Assembly (NCBI RefSeq): GCF_007859305.1
Contig: NZ_VOHE01000001.1
Location: forward strand, 682,001 to 746,000
Source of the DNA: Luteimonas wenzhouensis
GTDB lineage: Bacteria; Pseudomonadota; Gammaproteobacteria; Xanthomonadales; Xanthomonadaceae
Length of the DNA stretch: 64,000 bases
Direction: 5' to 3'
The notes beneath the pieces were generated by a model, which was given only the letters and a program-made list of their open reading frames with translations, had not been told where the DNA came from and made no database searches. Shown piece by piece: positions 30,105 to 41,083 of the stretch (the stretch's first letter is position 1; each line of letters begins with the position of its first letter). The translations under genes and the position numbers were made by a program.

Positions 30105-32645
30105 ATGACGCGTATCCCTGCCCGCCACATGCTCGCACTCGCCCTCGCGACCGTCATCGCGCCATCCTGGGCCCAGCAGGCGGCCGGTCCGCAGGCGCCG
30201 CTGGCGGTCCCACCCCAGGCGCCCGCCGCGAGCCCGGGGAGCTTCACCGTCAGCGACATCCGCATCGACGGGCTGCAGCGCATCGGCGCCGGCACGGTGT
30301 TCACCTACCTGCCGATCGAGCGCGGCGACACCGTCAACCAGACCCGCGTCGGCGAGGCGATCCGCGCGCTGTACCGCACCGGGTTCTTCGAGGACATCCA
30401 GATCGGGCGCCAGGGCGACATCCTGGTGGTCACCGTCACCGAGCGGCCGGCGATCAACCGGCTCACCCTGAGCGGCAACAAGGACATCAAGACCGAGGAC
30501 CTGACCCGGGGGCTGCGCGACATCGGGCTGGCCGAGGGCGAGACCTTCGACCGGCTGGCCCTGGACCGTGTCACCCAGGAGCTGACCCGGCAGTACAACA
30601 ACCGCGGCAAGTACAACGTCGAGATCATCCCGACGGTCACCAGCCTCGACCGCAACCGCGTCGACATCGCGATCGAGGTCAAGGAAGGCAAGGCCGCCAA
30701 GATCCGGCACATCAACCTGGTCGGCAACGAACTGTTCGACCAGGACGACCTGACCGACAGCTGGGAGTCGGCCGAGAGCAACTGGCTCAGCTGGTACCGC
30801 CGCGACGACCAGTACTCGAAGGAGAAGCTCTCCGGCGACCTGGAGAAGCTGCACAACTTCTACCTCGACCGCGGCTACGTCGACTTCAGCATCGACAGCA
30901 CCCAGGTCTCGATCAGCCCCGACAAGCGCGACATGTACATCACCGCCGGGCTGACCGAGGGCGAGATCTACACCATCTCGTCGATCGAGCTCACCGGCGA
31001 CACCGTACTGCCCAAGGAAGACCTCGAGCGCCTGGTGATCCTGCAGGAAGGCTCGGTGTTCTCGCGCGCGCTGCTGGAGCTGACCGCCGACTCGATCACC
31101 GCCACGCTCGGCAACATCGGCTACGCCTTCGCCCAGGTCAACACGATCCCCGACATCGACCGCGACAACCGCACCGTCGGCATCAAGCTGCAGGTGGTGC
31201 CGGGGCCGCGCGTGAACGTGCGCCGGATCGTGTTCCGCGGCAACACCCGCACCTCCGACGAGGTGCTGCGCCGCGAGATGCGCCAGTTCGAGGGCGCGTG
31301 GTACTCGCAGGCGGCGATCGACCGCTCCAAGGTCCGCCTGCAGCGCCTGGGCTACTTCGAATCGGGCAGCGTGAACGTCGAATCGGTGCCGGTGCCCGGC
31401 AGCAACGACCAGGTCGACGTGGTGTTCAGCGTCACCGAGACCACCTCGGGCAGCTTCGTGTTCGGCCTGGGCTATTCGCAGCTCGCGGGCGTGACCACCT
31501 CGGTGCAGCTGTCGCAGAACAACTTCCTGGGCAGCGGCAACCGGGTTTCGGTCGAGGCCCAGCGCAACGTCTACCTGCAGCGCTACTCGTTCTCGTTCCT
31601 GAACCCGTACTTCACCGACGAGGGCCTGTCGCTGGGCTACAACCTGTGGTGGCGCGAGTTCGACAACTCGGAGTTCAACACCGCCCAGTTCTCCTCGACC
31701 AACGCCGCCGGGCAGGTGTTCTTCGGCCTGCCGATCACCGAGTCGGACACGATCTCGGCGCTGTTCGGCATCGACCGCAACCAGATCTTCGCCTGGCGCG
31801 GGTCCTCGCCGCAGTCGATCGTCGACTACATCGACGCGGTCGGCCAGCGCACCTTCCACGCCTGGCGCGCGGAACTGGCCTGGGCGCGCGACTCGCGCAA
31901 CGACTACCTGCAGCCCACGCGCGGCACCTACCAGCGCGTGTCGCTGGAGACCACGCTGCCCGGCTCGACCGTCGAGTACTACAAGGTCAACTACGAGTTC
32001 TCCAAGTACTGGCCGATCAACCGCGCCCTGGTGCTGAACACCCGTTTCGAAGTGGGTTACGGCGACAGCTACGGCGACGACAGGACGCGCGTGTTCTGCC
32101 GCTCGCAGGGCTCCCAGCCGTTGCCGCCCCCGGGGCTGCAGGCGGCCGACGCCGGCCCGACCCCGGGCGGCGAGGCCTGCGGCCCCGGCTCGGTGTACGA
32201 CAAGACCCTGGTCGCCAGCGGGCTGCCGTTCTTCGAGAACTTCTACGCCGGCGGCGCGCGCTCGGTGCGCGGCTTCCGCGACAACACCCTCGGCCCGCGC
32301 GAGAGCGCGTTCAACAGCGGCTACCTGCAGCCGATGGGCGGCGCACTCAAGACCGTGGGCTCGCTGGAGATGTTCTTCCCGCAGCTGATCAAGTCGCCGG
32401 CCGCGCGCGTCTCCGCGTTCGTGGACGTGGGCAACGTGTTCCGGAACGTGGACGCGTTCGAGAGCAGCGAACTGCGGGCGTCCGCGGGCGTGGCGCTGAT
32501 GTGGCGCGCGCCGGTGGGCCCGATCTCGATCAGCTACGCCTACCCGCTACGCTCGCAGGACGAGGTGCGCGACGCGAACGGCCGGGTGATCCAGCACGGC
32601 GACGAGCTCGAGCGCCTGCAGTTCACCTTCGGCGGCGCGTTCTAG
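30105..32645 (+). CDS. bamA: Outer membrane protein assembly factor BamA
   Basis: The 846-aa precursor has a signal peptide (cleaved near SWAQ), a Pro/Ala-rich spacer and five POTRA repeats (about 45-420, each with a G-[YF]-F or similar turn). A 16-strand Omp85 barrel carries the VRGF motif (GGARSVRGFRDNTLGP) and ends in GGAF. It folds and inserts outer-membrane proteins. A Pro/Gly-rich insert with two Cys at about 658-690 sits in the barrel before the VRGF loop and is probably an extracellular loop. The ATG at 30105 is chosen for the signal peptide. The gap to lpxD is only 11 bp and holds no skp gene. Confidence 0.98.
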   Translation: MTRIPARHMLALALATVIAPSWAQQAAGPQAPLAVPPQAPAASPGSFTVSDIRIDGLQRIGAGTVFTYLPIERGDTVNQTRVGEAIRALYRTGFFEDIQIGRQGDILVVTVTERPAINRLTLSGNKDIKTEDLTRGLRDIGLAEGETFDRLALDRVTQELTRQYNNRGKYNVEIIPTVTSLDRNRVDIAIEVKEGKAAKIRHINLVGNELFDQDDLTDSWESAESNWLSWYRRDDQYSKEKLSGDLEKLHNFYLDRGYVDFSIDSTQVSISPDKRDMYITAGLTEGEIYTISSIELTGDTVLPKEDLERLVILQEGSVFSRALLELTADSITATLGNIGYAFAQVNTIPDIDRDNRTVGIKLQVVPGPRVNVRRIVFRGNTRTSDEVLRREMRQFEGAWYSQAAIDRSKVRLQRLGYFESGSVNVESVPVPGSNDQVDVVFSVTETTSGSFVFGLGYSQLAGVTTSVQLSQNNFLGSGNRVSVEAQRNVYLQRYSFSFLNPYFTDEGLSLGYNLWWREFDNSEFNTAQFSSTNAAGQVFFGLPITESDTISALFGIDRNQIFAWRGSSPQSIVDYIDAVGQRTFHAWRAELAWARDSRNDYLQPTRGTYQRVSLETTLPGSTVEYYKVNYEFSKYWPINRALVLNTRFEVGYGDSYGDDRTRVFCRSQGSQPLPPPGLQAADAGPTPGGEACGPGSVYDKTLVASGLPFFENFYAGGARSVRGFRDNTLGPRESAFNSGYLQPMGGALKTVGSLEMFFPQLIKSPAARVSAFVDVGNVFRNVDAFESSELRASAGVALMWRAPVGPISISYAYPLRSQDEVRDANGRVIQHGDELERLQFTFGGAF

Positions 32646-32656
32646 CCCCGGGGCCG

Positions 32657-33697
32657 ATGGCGCGCCGGGCCGTCCAGTTCCGCGCAGGGGATCTCGCCGA
32701 GCGTTTCGACCTGGCGCTGCGGGGGGATCCCGGGCGCGTGGTCGAGGGCGTGGGCACGCTCGCGGGGGCCGGGCCGGCCTCCCTGTCCTTCCTCGCCAAC
32801 CCGCGCTACCGCGGGCAGCTGGCGACGACGGCTGCAGGCCTGGTGGTGATGCGCGAACGCGACGCCGAGGGCTACGCCGGCGACGTGCTCCTGGCCGCGG
32901 ACCCGTACCTGGCCTTCGCCCGCATCGCCGCCCTGTTCGACCAGACCCCGGCGCACGAGCCGGGTATCCACCCGACCGCGGTGGTCGATCCCGACGCGGT
33001 GGTCGACCCGGCGGCGTGGATCGGGCCGCTGGCCTGCATCGGCGCCGGCAGCACGGTCGCAGCCGGCGCGTGGATCGGCCCGGGCTGCGTGGTCGGCGAG
33101 GATTGCGAAATCGGCGCCGGCAGCCGCCTGGTGGCGCGGGTGACGCTGGTGCGCCGGGTCCGGCTCGGCCGCCGGGTGCTGGTGCACCCGGGCGCGGTGC
33201 TGGGCGCCGACGGCTTTGGCCTGGCCTTCGACCGCGCCGCCGCCGAACCGCACTGGATCAAGGTGCCGCAGCTCGGCGGCGTGCAGGTCGGCGACGACTG
33301 CGAGATCGGCGCCAACACCACCATCGACCGCGGCGCGATCGAGGACACCGTGCTCGGGCCCGACGTGCGCCTGGACAACCAGATCCAGATCGCCCACAAC
33401 GTCCGCGTCGGCGCCCACACCGCCATGGCCGGCTGCGTGGCCGTGGCCGGCAGCACCACGATCGGGCGATACTGCATGATCGGCGGCGCGGCCGGGATCG
33501 CGGGCCACCTGGAGATCTGCGACCGCGTGGTCGTCACCGCGATGAGCCTGGTGACCCACTCGATCCGCGAGCCCGGGGAGTATTCTTCCGGCACCCCGCT
33601 GATGGACAGCCGCAGCTGGCGCCGCAACGCGGTCCGTTTCAAGCAGCTCGACGCCCTCGCCCGCCGCGTGGGAACGTCGCCAAAGGACACAGGATGA
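32657..33697 (+). CDS. lpxD: UDP-3-O-(3-hydroxyacyl)glucosamine N-acyltransferase
   Basis: The 346-aa enzyme adds the second hydroxyacyl chain in lipid A synthesis. The N-terminal uridine-binding domain (FLANPRYRGQL) precedes a left-handed beta-helix of hexapeptide repeats ([20 protein letters not shown]). The catalytic His lies in QIQIAHNVRVG. The C-terminal helix is typical. Upstream the frame is open inside bamA, but the ATG at 32657 gives the normal length. Its TGA overlaps the fabZ ATG (ATGA), so the lpxD-fabZ-lpxA-lpxB-rnhB genes are translationally linked. Confidence 0.97.
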   Translation: MARRAVQFRAGDLAERFDLALRGDPGRVVEGVGTLAGAGPASLSFLANPRYRGQLATTAAGLVVMRERDAEGYAGDVLLAADPYLAFARIAALFDQTPAHEPGIHPTAVVDPDAVVDPAAWIGPLACIGAGSTVAAGAWIGPGCVVGEDCEIGAGSRLVARVTLVRRVRLGRRVLVHPGAVLGADGFGLAFDRAAAEPHWIKVPQLGGVQVGDDCEIGANTTIDRGAIEDTVLGPDVRLDNQIQIAHNVRVGAHTAMAGCVAVAGSTTIGRYCMIGGAAGIAGHLEICDRVVVTAMSLVTHSIREPGEYSSGTPLMDSRSWRRNAVRFKQLDALARRVGTSPKDTG

Positions 33698-34149
33698 AGC
33701 AGCAGGTCACGTTCCCCATCGACATCCCGGGCATCCGCGAGATGCTGCCGCACCGCTACCCGTTCCTGCTGGTCGACCGCGTGGTCGAGGCCGAGCCGGG
33801 CAAGCGCGTGCTCTGCTACAAGAACGTCAGCGCCAACGAGCCGTTCTTCACCGGGCATTTCCCCGACCGTCCGGTCATGCCGGGGGTACTGGTGATCGAG
33901 GCGATGGCGCAGGCCGGCGGCATCCTGAGCCAGCTCACCCACGGCGGCGGCCTCGAGGGCAGGCTGTCGTACCTGGTCAAGGTGGACAACGCGAAGTTCT
34001 CGCGCATGGTGGTACCGGGCGACCGGCTCGACCTGGAGGTCGGGATCAAACGCGAGATCCGCAACATGACCCTGTACTCGGGCGTCGCGCGCGTGGACGG
34101 CGAGCAGGTGGCCTGCGCCGAAATCCTGTGTGCCGAGGTGCGCACCTGA
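33694..34149 (+). CDS. fabZ: 3-hydroxyacyl-ACP dehydratase FabZ
   Basis: The 151-aa hot-dog-fold enzyme dehydrates 3-hydroxyacyl-ACP in fatty acid elongation, competing with LpxA/LpxD for the same hydroxyacyl pool. The catalytic His is H55 in [12 protein letters not shown] and the acidic partner is E69 in VIEAMAQ. The start overlaps the lpxD stop by four bases and the end is one base before lpxA. This lpxD-fabZ-lpxA-lpxB order is the standard proteobacterial arrangement, and the shared hydroxyacyl-ACP substrate explains it. Confidence 0.99.
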   Translation: MKQQVTFPIDIPGIREMLPHRYPFLLVDRVVEAEPGKRVLCYKNVSANEPFFTGHFPDRPVMPGVLVIEAMAQAGGILSQLTHGGGLEGRLSYLVKVDNAKFSRMVVPGDRLDLEVGIKREIRNMTLYSGVARVDGEQVACAEILCAEVRT

Positions 34150-34150
34150 G

Positions 34151-34936
34151 ATGGCCACGGACATCCATCCCACCGCGGTCGTGGATCCATCGGCGCGGCT
34201 TGGCGAAGGGGTGTCGGTGGGCGCGTTCACCTGGATCGGTCCCGGGGTGGAGATCGGCGACGGCACCACGATCGGGCCGCACTGCAGCGTGCACGGCCCG
34301 ACCCGGATCGGGCGCGGGAACCGCATCGTCGGCCACGCCGCGATCGGCGGCGATCCGCAGGACAAGAAGTACCGCGGCGAGACCGTGTCGCTGGAGATCG
34401 GCGACCGCAACCTGGTGCGCGAGTTCGTCACCTTCAACCGCGGCACCGGCGACGGCGGCGGCGTCACCCGGATCGGCAGCGACAACTGGTTCCTGGCCTA
34501 CACCCACGTCGCCCACGATTGCGTGGTCGGCAACCACTGCGTGTTCTCCAACAACGCCAGCCTCGCCGGCCACGTCCACGTGGGCGACCACGTGATCCTG
34601 AGCGGCTTCGCCGGCGTGCACCAGTTCTGCCGCATCGGCGCCCACGCCTTCATCGGCATGGGCGCGTTCGTCAACGGCGACGTGCCGCCGTTCCTGATGG
34701 TGGCCCAGGACAAGTACGCGCGTCCGCGCGGCATCAACGCCGAAGGCCTCAAGCGCCGCGGCTTCGATCCCGCGCGCATCGCCGCCATCCGCCGCGCCTA
34801 CCGCGCGCTCTACCTGGGCGACGCCAAGCTCGAGGAAGCCCGCGCCGAGCTGGCCGAGATCGCCGCGTCCGGCAGCGAGGACGTGCGGGCGATGCTCGAT
34901 TTCATCGAGCACGGCGAGCGTCCGCTGCTGCGCTGA
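34151..34936 (+). CDS. lpxA: UDP-N-acetylglucosamine O-acyltransferase
   Basis: The 261-aa enzyme performs the first acyl transfer of lipid A synthesis. A left-handed beta-helix of hexapeptide repeats fills the N-terminal two thirds. The catalytic-type His is H122 in [11 protein letters not shown], with H119 next to it, and the C-terminal helical domain follows. The length matches E. coli LpxA (262). The ATG at 34151 lies one base after the fabZ stop; an upstream in-frame start would only add seven residues inside fabZ. Confidence 0.98.
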   Translation: MATDIHPTAVVDPSARLGEGVSVGAFTWIGPGVEIGDGTTIGPHCSVHGPTRIGRGNRIVGHAAIGGDPQDKKYRGETVSLEIGDRNLVREFVTFNRGTGDGGGVTRIGSDNWFLAYTHVAHDCVVGNHCVFSNNASLAGHVHVGDHVILSGFAGVHQFCRIGAHAFIGMGAFVNGDVPPFLMVAQDKYARPRGINAEGLKRRGFDPARIAAIRRAYRALYLGDAKLEEARAELAEIAASGSEDVRAMLDFIEHGERPLLR

Positions 34937-34941
34937 AGGCC

Positions 34942-36177
34942 ATGGCCGGCGGCAGCGACGACACGATGATGCGCCACGCGGCGGCGGCCGGCGAGGCTCC
35001 GTCCCTTGCGCTGGCCGACGCGCGCCCGCCGCGGATCGCGCTGTGTGCCGGCGAGGCCTCGGGCGACCTGCTCGGCGCCGGGCTGGTGGCTGAACTCGCG
35101 GCGCGGTTCCCGGGCGCGGAATTCGCCGGCGTGGGCGGGACGCGGATGCGCGAGGCCGGGGTCGAGACCTGGCACGACGCCTCGGAACTGGCGGTGATGG
35201 GCCTGAGTGAGGTGCTGCGCCACCTGCCGCGGCTGCTGGGCCTGCGCCGGCGCCTGCGCCGCCGCCTGCTCGACTGGCGCCCGGACGTGTTCATCGGCAT
35301 CGACGCGCCCGACTTCAACCTGGGGCTCGAGCGCTGGCTCAAGCGCCGCGGCGTGCGCACCGTGCACTACGTGAGCCCGTCGGTCTGGGCCTGGCGCCAG
35401 GGTCGCGCGGCGAAGATCGGACGCAGCGCGGACCTGGTGCTGTGCCTGTTCCCGATGGAGCCGCCGATCTACGCCCGCCACGGCGTGGACGCCCGCTTCG
35501 TCGGCCATCCGATGGCCGACGCCATGCCGCTCAACCCCGACCGGCGGCGTGCGCGCGCCGAACTCGGCCTCGACGACGAGGGGCCGGTGCTGGCGGTGCT
35601 GCCGGGCTCGCGGCTGGGCGAGATCGAACGCCTGGGCGCGGTGTTCCTCGACGCCGCCGGGCGCGTCGCGCGCGCGGTGCCGGGCCTGCGGATCCTGGTA
35701 CCGGCGGCCACGCCCGCCTGCGAACAGGCGATCCGGGAACTGCTCGCGGCCGCCCCCCTGCCTCCGGGCAGCGTCCGCCTGCTCGAGGGCCGCGCGCGCG
35801 AGGCGATCACCGCCGCCGACGTGGTCCTGCTCGCGTCCGGGACCGCGACCCTGGAAACCATGCTGGCGAAGCGGCCGATGGTGGTCGGCTACCGGATCGC
35901 CCCGACCACCTACCGGATCGTGCGTTCGCTGGGCCTGCTCAAGGTGGACCGCTACGCGCTGCCGAACGTGCTCGCCGGCCAGACCATCGCCCCGGAGCTG
36001 ATGCAGGAGGACTGCACGCCCGAGCGGCTGGCCGGGGCGGTCGTGCAGTGGTTCTCCGACCCGGCGGCGACCGCCGCGCTGGAACCGGTGTACCGCGACC
36101 TGCACATCGCCCTGCGCCGCAACGCCTCGGCCACCGCCGCCGAAGCCGTCGCCGGACTGCTGGAGGCGCCGCGGTGA
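34942..36177 (+). CDS. lpxB: Lipid-A-disaccharide synthase
   Basis: The 411-aa GT19 glycosyltransferase joins lipid X and UDP-2,3-diacylglucosamine into the lipid A disaccharide. Family motifs are [53 protein letters not shown] and [11 protein letters not shown]. The chain is about 30 residues longer than in E. coli at the N-terminus; starts at 34966 or 34969 are possible if the extension is not real. Its TGA overlaps the rnhB GTG start (GTGA). Confidence 0.97.
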   Translation: MAGGSDDTMMRHAAAAGEAPSLALADARPPRIALCAGEASGDLLGAGLVAELAARFPGAEFAGVGGTRMREAGVETWHDASELAVMGLSEVLRHLPRLLGLRRRLRRRLLDWRPDVFIGIDAPDFNLGLERWLKRRGVRTVHYVSPSVWAWRQGRAAKIGRSADLVLCLFPMEPPIYARHGVDARFVGHPMADAMPLNPDRRRARAELGLDDEGPVLAVLPGSRLGEIERLGAVFLDAAGRVARAVPGLRILVPAATPACEQAIRELLAAAPLPPGSVRLLEGRAREAITAADVVLLASGTATLETMLAKRPMVVGYRIAPTTYRIVRSLGLLKVDRYALPNVLAGQTIAPELMQEDCTPERLAGAVVQWFSDPAATAALEPVYRDLHIALRRNASATAAEAVAGLLEAPR

Positions 36178-36746
36178 GCTGGCGCGTGGCCGGCGTCGAC
36201 GAGGCCGGATGCGGGCCGCTGGCCGGACCGGTGGTGGTGGCCGCGGTGATCCTCGATCCGCACCGCCCGATCGACGGCCTCGACGACTCCAAGAAGCTCA
36301 GCCCGGCCAGGCGCGAGGCGCTGTACCCGCAGATCATCGCCTCGGCCTACGCGTGGCGGATCGAGTTCGTGCGGGTCGAGGAGATCGATGCGCTCAACAT
36401 CCTGCAGGCGCGCCTGACCGGCATGCGGCGCGCCCTGTGCGCGCTGGACCCGGCTGCGACGCGCGCCCGCATCGACGGCAACCGCCTGCCGGCGGACCTG
36501 CCCTGCCGGGCCGAAGCCGTGGTCGGCGGCGACGCCCAGGATCCGGCGATCATGGCCGCCTCGATCCTGGCCAAGGTCGCCCGCGACCGGGCGATGCTGG
36601 AACTGCACGCGCAGTTCCCGCAGTACGGCTTCGACCGGCACAAGGGCTATCCGTCGCCGTCGCACCTGGCGGCCCTGCGCGAGCACGGCCCCTGTCCGCA
36701 CCACCGGCGCAGCTTCGCCCCGATCGCGCAGCTCGCGCTGTTCTGA
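36174..36746 (+). CDS. rnhB: Ribonuclease HII
   Basis: The 190-aa enzyme cleaves RNA in RNA-DNA hybrids, including single ribonucleotides misinserted in DNA. The active-site acidic residues lie in [14 protein letters not shown] (D8, E9 region) and in [20 protein letters not shown]. The start is GTG, overlapping the lpxB stop and preceded by GGAGG seven bases upstream (36162-36166). In E. coli dnaE follows directly; here an oppositely oriented three-gene cassette separates rnhB from dnaE, and the gene ends 31 bp from the convergent gluconokinase. Confidence 0.98.
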   Translation: MSWRVAGVDEAGCGPLAGPVVVAAVILDPHRPIDGLDDSKKLSPARREALYPQIIASAYAWRIEFVRVEEIDALNILQARLTGMRRALCALDPAATRARIDGNRLPADLPCRAEAVVGGDAQDPAIMAASILAKVARDRAMLELHAQFPQYGFDRHKGYPSPSHLAALREHGPCPHHRRSFAPIAQLALF

Positions 36747-36777
36747 GCCCCCAGGTTGGGCGCAACGCGCCGCCGCG

Positions 36778-37281
36778 TCAGCCCAGCGCGTCGAGCGCCT
36801 GTTCAAGGATCCGTTCCGGCGGCGCGTCGATCCCGATCCCGTGCACGTCCGGCTCGCCCTGCGGTGGCTCGAGCGCGGCGAACTGGCTGTCGAGCAACGA
36901 GACCGGCATGTAGTGGCCGCTGCGCGCGCGCATCCGCGCCGCGATCAGCTCGCGGTCGCCGTGCAGGAACAGGAAGCGCAGCGGCAGGCCCGCCTCGCGC
37001 ATCATGTCGCGGTGGCGGCGGCGCAGCCCGGAGAACGCCAGCGCCACGCGTTCCCCGGCGTCCACGCGCCGGCCCAGCTCGGCCACGATCCGCTCGACCC
37101 AGGGCTGGCGCATCTCGTCGGTGAGCGCCCGGCCGCTGGCCATGTGCGCGCGCGCCTCCTCGCTGTGGAAGTCGTCGGCGTCGAGGTAGCTCGCGCCCCA
37201 GGCGCCGGCCAGCGCACGCGCGAGCGTGGTCTTGCCGCTGCCCGATACGCCCATCACCACGGCCACCTGGACGTCGCTCAT
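36778..37281 (-). CDS. gntK: Gluconokinase, GntK family
   Basis: The 167-aa P-loop kinase phosphorylates gluconate to 6-phosphogluconate. The Walker A motif is [15 protein letters not shown] (residues 10-24), followed by [22 protein letters not shown], a sequence typical of GntK, and [18 protein letters not shown] near the C-terminus. Its ATG overlaps the stop of the GH94 gene by four bases (ATGA), so the two are made together. GH94 enzymes acting on cellobionate release gluconate, which this kinase would capture. That makes the assignment fit the operon well. Confidence 0.95.
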   Translation of the reverse strand: MSDVQVAVVMGVSGSGKTTLARALAGAWGASYLDADDFHSEEARAHMASGRALTDEMRQPWVERIVAELGRRVDAGERVALAFSGLRRRHRDMMREAGLPLRFLFLHGDRELIAARMRARSGHYMPVSLLDSQFAALEPPQGEPDVHGIGIDAPPERILEQALDALG

Positions 37282-39662
37282 CCCACCTCCCCCACCTCCG
37301 GCAGCCGCACCTCGACCCGGTAGCGCCGCCCGGCTTCGATGCCGGCCAGGCGCCCGTCGGGCAGCGGCGTCCCGTCCACGTGCACCCGGGTCGCCGCGAT
37401 GCCGGACTCGCGCCCGATCCGCACGTCGAACTCCGCGCCGCGGAAGCGACGCAGCGCGCGCGCGCGCGACCAGTGCGAGGGCAGCTGCGGGGCGATCCGC
37501 AGCCCGTCGCCGTCGCCGCGCAGGCCGAACAGCGATTCCACCGTGCAGCGGTACATCCACGCGGCGGTGCCGGTGTTGAACAGCTGGCTGGACCGCCCCG
37601 CGGTGCGCGGGTGCAGGCGCCAGGCGCCGCGGTAGTAGTTGGGCACGAACACCGGCAGCTGGCCGCGGCGGATGCAGTCGTCGGCATCGGGACCGGCCAG
37701 CATCGCGCGCAGCGTGCGCCAGGCGCGGTCGGCGTCGCCAACCCGGTAGAGCGCGTGCATCCAGAACGCGGCGGCGTGGTTGTAGATCGCGCCGTTCTCG
37801 GCCGAGCCCGGGAACTTCTGGGTCAGCCGGCCCACGTCCTCGCGCATGCCGGTGTAGGGCGGGCCGAGCATGGCCACGCCCCAGGGCGAGGCCAGCTCCG
37901 CCTCGACCGCGGCCACCATGCGCGCGCGGCGTTCGTCGTCGGCCGCGCCGCTGAGCAGCGCCCAGCTCTGGGGATTGAGGTAGATCCGGCCTTCCGCGTC
38001 GTGGCGGGCGCCGAACACGACCCCGTCGTCGGTGATCCCGCGCGCGTACCAGTCGCCGTCCCAGAGCCACTCGTTGACCGCCGCGTTGAACGCCTGCGCG
38101 CCGGCGGCGAACTCGCCCGCCTCGGGGTCGCGGCCGCACCGGCGGCAGATGCCCGCCCACAGGCGCAGCGCGTGCGCGGACGCCAGCGACAGCCAGCCCG
38201 AGACCCCGCGACCCTTCCACCCGACCATGTTCATCGGGTCGCACCAGTCGCCCTGGGCGATGTAGCTCAGCCCGCGCCCGTCGCGCTGGACGAGCAGCCA
38301 GCGCATCGCCAGGTCGATGCGCTCGGCCACGCTGCGGGTCGTGCCGTCGCGGTCGGCCACCGCGACATCGAGCACGGCGAGGTCGCCGGTCTCGTCGAGG
38401 TAGGCTTCCAGGAACACCGGCAGCCACACGCAGTGGTCGGTGTGCGGCACCTGGTTGATGTATTTCAGCTGGGCGCCTTCCACCAGCAGGATGCCATCGG
38501 GCATCGCCCCCTCGGGCGCCTGCTGCGACAGCGCGCGCAGCAGCGCCGCGCGCGCCGCCTGCGGGTCGAGATACGCCATGCCCATGTGGTCCTGCAGGTA
38601 GTTGCGGGTCTGCGGGTCCGTGGTCAGGCGGTTGCTGTCGCCGTGGTAGAACACCTGGCGCGGCAGCCAGTGGTTGACGAAGGCATCGAACCAGGGATCG
38701 GGCGTCTCGACCTCGATGCAACCGCGCGCGGCGGACAGGCGCGCCTGCTGGCCCGAGGCCGCGCGTTCGAAGCCGCCGGCTCCCAGGTGGCGCGCGCGCA
38801 GCGCCTTGATGCCGGCGTCGTCGCGCGCGGGGGCGAACACGAAGCGGAACGACTCCTCCGCGCCCGGCAGCAGTTCCAGCGGGTACTGCAGCACCGCGGT
38901 CGGCGTTTCGTACAGCGCGTCGCCGCAGGCCAGGCGCGCGCGGGAGACGATCGCGTCCGGGGTCGTGAGCCCGCCCTCGCCCTCGAACGCGGCCTGGTTG
39001 GCTTCCCAGGCCGCGGGCGCGCGGTCGTGCAGCAGCACGGTGCGGTCCAGGAAGTCGCGCTGGCGGAACCAGTCCTCGACCTTCTGGTAGGGGGTGACGC
39101 TGGTGCACACGATCCCGCCCAGGTCGGCGCGGTAGCGGCCAGCCTGGTTCATCCACGACATGTAGCCGACCGGGAAGTACGGATACAGCGACAGCCGGCG
39201 CGCACGTCCGGAGCGGTTGCGCACGCGGATGGTCCACAGCTCGGCGACGTCGTCGGGCGGCAGCGCGACCGACATCGCGACCTCGATCCCGTCGCAGCGC
39301 ACCGTCCACTCGACGTCGGCGACGCCGACCGAGAACGCGAACGCGTCGGGACGGCGGTTGACCGGCGCGTGCGGCGCCGAGAACAGCAGTCCGGCGTCCT
39401 CGTCCTTCACGTAGCAGAACCGGCCCGGGTGGTGCGCATAGGTCGGCTGCTCGGGCTGCATGAAGGTCCTGGCCTCGAGCACCGGTGCGTGCGCGTACTT
39501 GGCCGGCTCGGGCTGCATGAACTGGGCGGTGGCATAGCCGCGGCAGCCCAGCTGCAGCAGCATGCGCCGGTTCCACAGGAAGGTGGAGGCATGCGGCATC
39601 GCCAGCGGGCTGCGCAGCACGCAGCGGCGGCCGTCGGCTTCGAAGCCGCAGGGAGCGGTCAT
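37278..39662 (-). CDS. GH94 phosphorylase, probably cellobionic acid phosphorylase
   Basis: The 794-aa protein has the GH94 layout: N-terminal beta-sandwich, helical linker, (alpha/alpha)6 catalytic barrel and a short C-terminal part. The general-acid candidate is D475 in [11 protein letters not shown]. The phosphate-site region ENGAIYNHA begins at E622, and [20 protein letters not shown] follows. GH94 members split beta-glucosides with phosphate. The neighbours, a gluconokinase and a GPH-type transporter, point to cellobionate as substrate, giving glucose 1-phosphate and gluconate. An enzyme of this activity has been described from Xanthomonas campestris. The start overlaps the transporter stop (ATGA). 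Cellobiose or chitobiose phosphorylase is the alternative. Confidence 0.85.
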   Translation of the reverse strand: MTAPCGFEADGRRCVLRSPLAMPHASTFLWNRRMLLQLGCRGYATAQFMQPEPAKYAHAPVLEARTFMQPEQPTYAHHPGRFCYVKDEDAGLLFSAPHAPVNRRPDAFAFSVGVADVEWTVRCDGIEVAMSVALPPDDVAELWTIRVRNRSGRARRLSLYPYFPVGYMSWMNQAGRYRADLGGIVCTSVTPYQKVEDWFRQRDFLDRTVLLHDRAPAAWEANQAAFEGEGGLTTPDAIVSRARLACGDALYETPTAVLQYPLELLPGAEESFRFVFAPARDDAGIKALRARHLGAGGFERAASGQQARLSAARGCIEVETPDPWFDAFVNHWLPRQVFYHGDSNRLTTDPQTRNYLQDHMGMAYLDPQAARAALLRALSQQAPEGAMPDGILLVEGAQLKYINQVPHTDHCVWLPVFLEAYLDETGDLAVLDVAVADRDGTTRSVAERIDLAMRWLLVQRDGRGLSYIAQGDWCDPMNMVGWKGRGVSGWLSLASAHALRLWAGICRRCGRDPEAGEFAAGAQAFNAAVNEWLWDGDWYARGITDDGVVFGARHDAEGRIYLNPQSWALLSGAADDERRARMVAAVEAELASPWGVAMLGPPYTGMREDVGRLTQKFPGSAENGAIYNHAAAFWMHALYRVGDADRAWRTLRAMLAGPDADDCIRRGQLPVFVPNYYRGAWRLHPRTAGRSSQLFNTGTAAWMYRCTVESLFGLRGDGDGLRIAPQLPSHWSRARALRRFRGAEFDVRIGRESGIAATRVHVDGTPLPDGRLAGIEAGRRYRVEVRLPEVGEVG

Positions 39663-41032
39663 GCGGCCGCGGCCCGCCTGGCCTCGAGCTCGGCCTGCAG
39701 CCGCGCCAGCGTCGCGTCGTCCAGCGGATAGGCGCGCATCACCAGCCCGGCCAGCAGCGCCACCACGCCCGGGATCACCGTCAGCAGCAGGATGATGCCC
39801 AGCTGCGAGGCGTCGGACTGGGCCTGGTTGGCCACGTAGCCCATCGCCGCCAGCACCCAGCCGATCACCGCCGAGGCCAGCGCCCCACCGAGCTTCTGCG
39901 AGAACGTGGCCGCGGCGAAGGTCATCGCGGTGGCGCGGCGCCCGGTCTTCCACTCGGTGTAGTCGGCGCAGTCGGCGTACATCGAGAACGCCAGCGGCGA
40001 CTTCGGCCCCAGCAGCACGCCGACCAGGGTATTGAGGACCAGCATGGTCCCGACCTGCCCGCGCGGGACGAAGAACATGCCGCACGAGACCAGGCCCGCT
40101 AGGACCATCAGCCACATCATGGCCGCGCGCTTGTCCACGTAGCGCGTCAGCACCGGGGTCAGCGCGGCGCCCGCCGCCAGGCCGATCGAGTACCAGGTCA
40201 GGAAGCGCGGGATCAGCTCCGGCCGCTCCACGTAGTACTTGAGGTAGTACACCAGCGAACCGCTGCGCATCACGATCGTCACCATGATCACCAGTGCCAG
40301 CACGAACAGCACCAGCCACGGCCGGTTGCCGAGCAGGTCGCCGATGTCCTGGCGCACCGAACTGCGCTGCTGCGGGGGCGGCTGGATCCGCTCGCGGGTG
40401 CTGGCGAACACCGCCAGGAACGCCAGGCACGCCACCGCGCCGTACGCGGCAAGGGTCAGCTGCCAGCCGAGGCGTTCGTCGCCCGCGCCCAGGGTCGACA
40501 CCAGATGCAGGGTGAAGGCGTTGACCATGGTGGTGCCGGCGAAGGCGGCGATGAAGCGGAAGCTCACCAGGGTGGTGCGCTGCTGGCTGTCGGCGGTCAT
40601 CACCCCGCTCAGCGCCGAGTACGGCATGCTCAGCACCGTGTAGGCCAGCATCATCAGGCTGAAGGTGGCATAGGCCCAGACCAGCTTGCCGCCGGGCCCG
40701 AAGTCCGGCACGGTCCAGGTCAGCACCCCGGTGAAGGCCAGCGGCAGTGCGCCGAACAGCAGGTAGGGCCGGAACCGGCCCCAGCGGGTGCGGGTGCGGT
40801 CGGCCATCGCGCCCATCAGCGGGTCGGTGACCGCGTCGACCAGCTTGGTGACCAGCATCATGGTGCCCACGGCGGCCGCCGCCAGGCCCATGACGTCGGT
40901 GTAGAAGTACATCAGGAAGGCCGAGATGTTGGCCCAGTACAGGTTGAAGCCGAAGTCGCCGATGCCGTAGCCCGCCTTCTCGCGCAGGGTCAGCGCTCCG
41001 CCTGGCCGTGTCTTGCCGCGATCGTCCTGCAT
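39659..41032 (-). CDS. GPH-family (MelB-like) sugar:cation symporter, probable cellobionate importer
   Basis: The 457-aa protein has about 12 hydrophobic helices and the GPH/MFS marks: [20 protein letters not shown] near the N-terminus, [20 protein letters not shown] in the first cytoplasmic loop, and a second half typical of MelB/XylP-like carriers. It should import a sugar or sugar acid with H+ or Na+. The ATG at 41032 is chosen because GGGGAGG lies just upstream (41036-41042); an in-frame ATG at 41077 would overlap the operator region. It is the first gene of the cassette with GH94 and gntK, with ATGA overlap to GH94. Confidence 0.85.
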   Translation of the reverse strand: MQDDRGKTRPGGALTLREKAGYGIGDFGFNLYWANISAFLMYFYTDVMGLAAAAVGTMMLVTKLVDAVTDPLMGAMADRTRTRWGRFRPYLLFGALPLAFTGVLTWTVPDFGPGGKLVWAYATFSLMMLAYTVLSMPYSALSGVMTADSQQRTTLVSFRFIAAFAGTTMVNAFTLHLVSTLGAGDERLGWQLTLAAYGAVACLAFLAVFASTRERIQPPPQQRSSVRQDIGDLLGNRPWLVLFVLALVIMVTIVMRSGSLVYYLKYYVERPELIPRFLTWYSIGLAAGAALTPVLTRYVDKRAAMMWLMVLAGLVSCGMFFVPRGQVGTMLVLNTLVGVLLGPKSPLAFSMYADCADYTEWKTGRRATAMTFAAATFSQKLGGALASAVIGWVLAAMGYVANQAQSDASQLGIILLLTVIPGVVALLAGLVMRAYPLDDATLARLQAELEARRAAAA

Positions 41033-41083
41033 GGTCCTCCCCGGGGCCGCGTCCGCCTGCGCGGCCGTCCGCCGCACGCTGGA

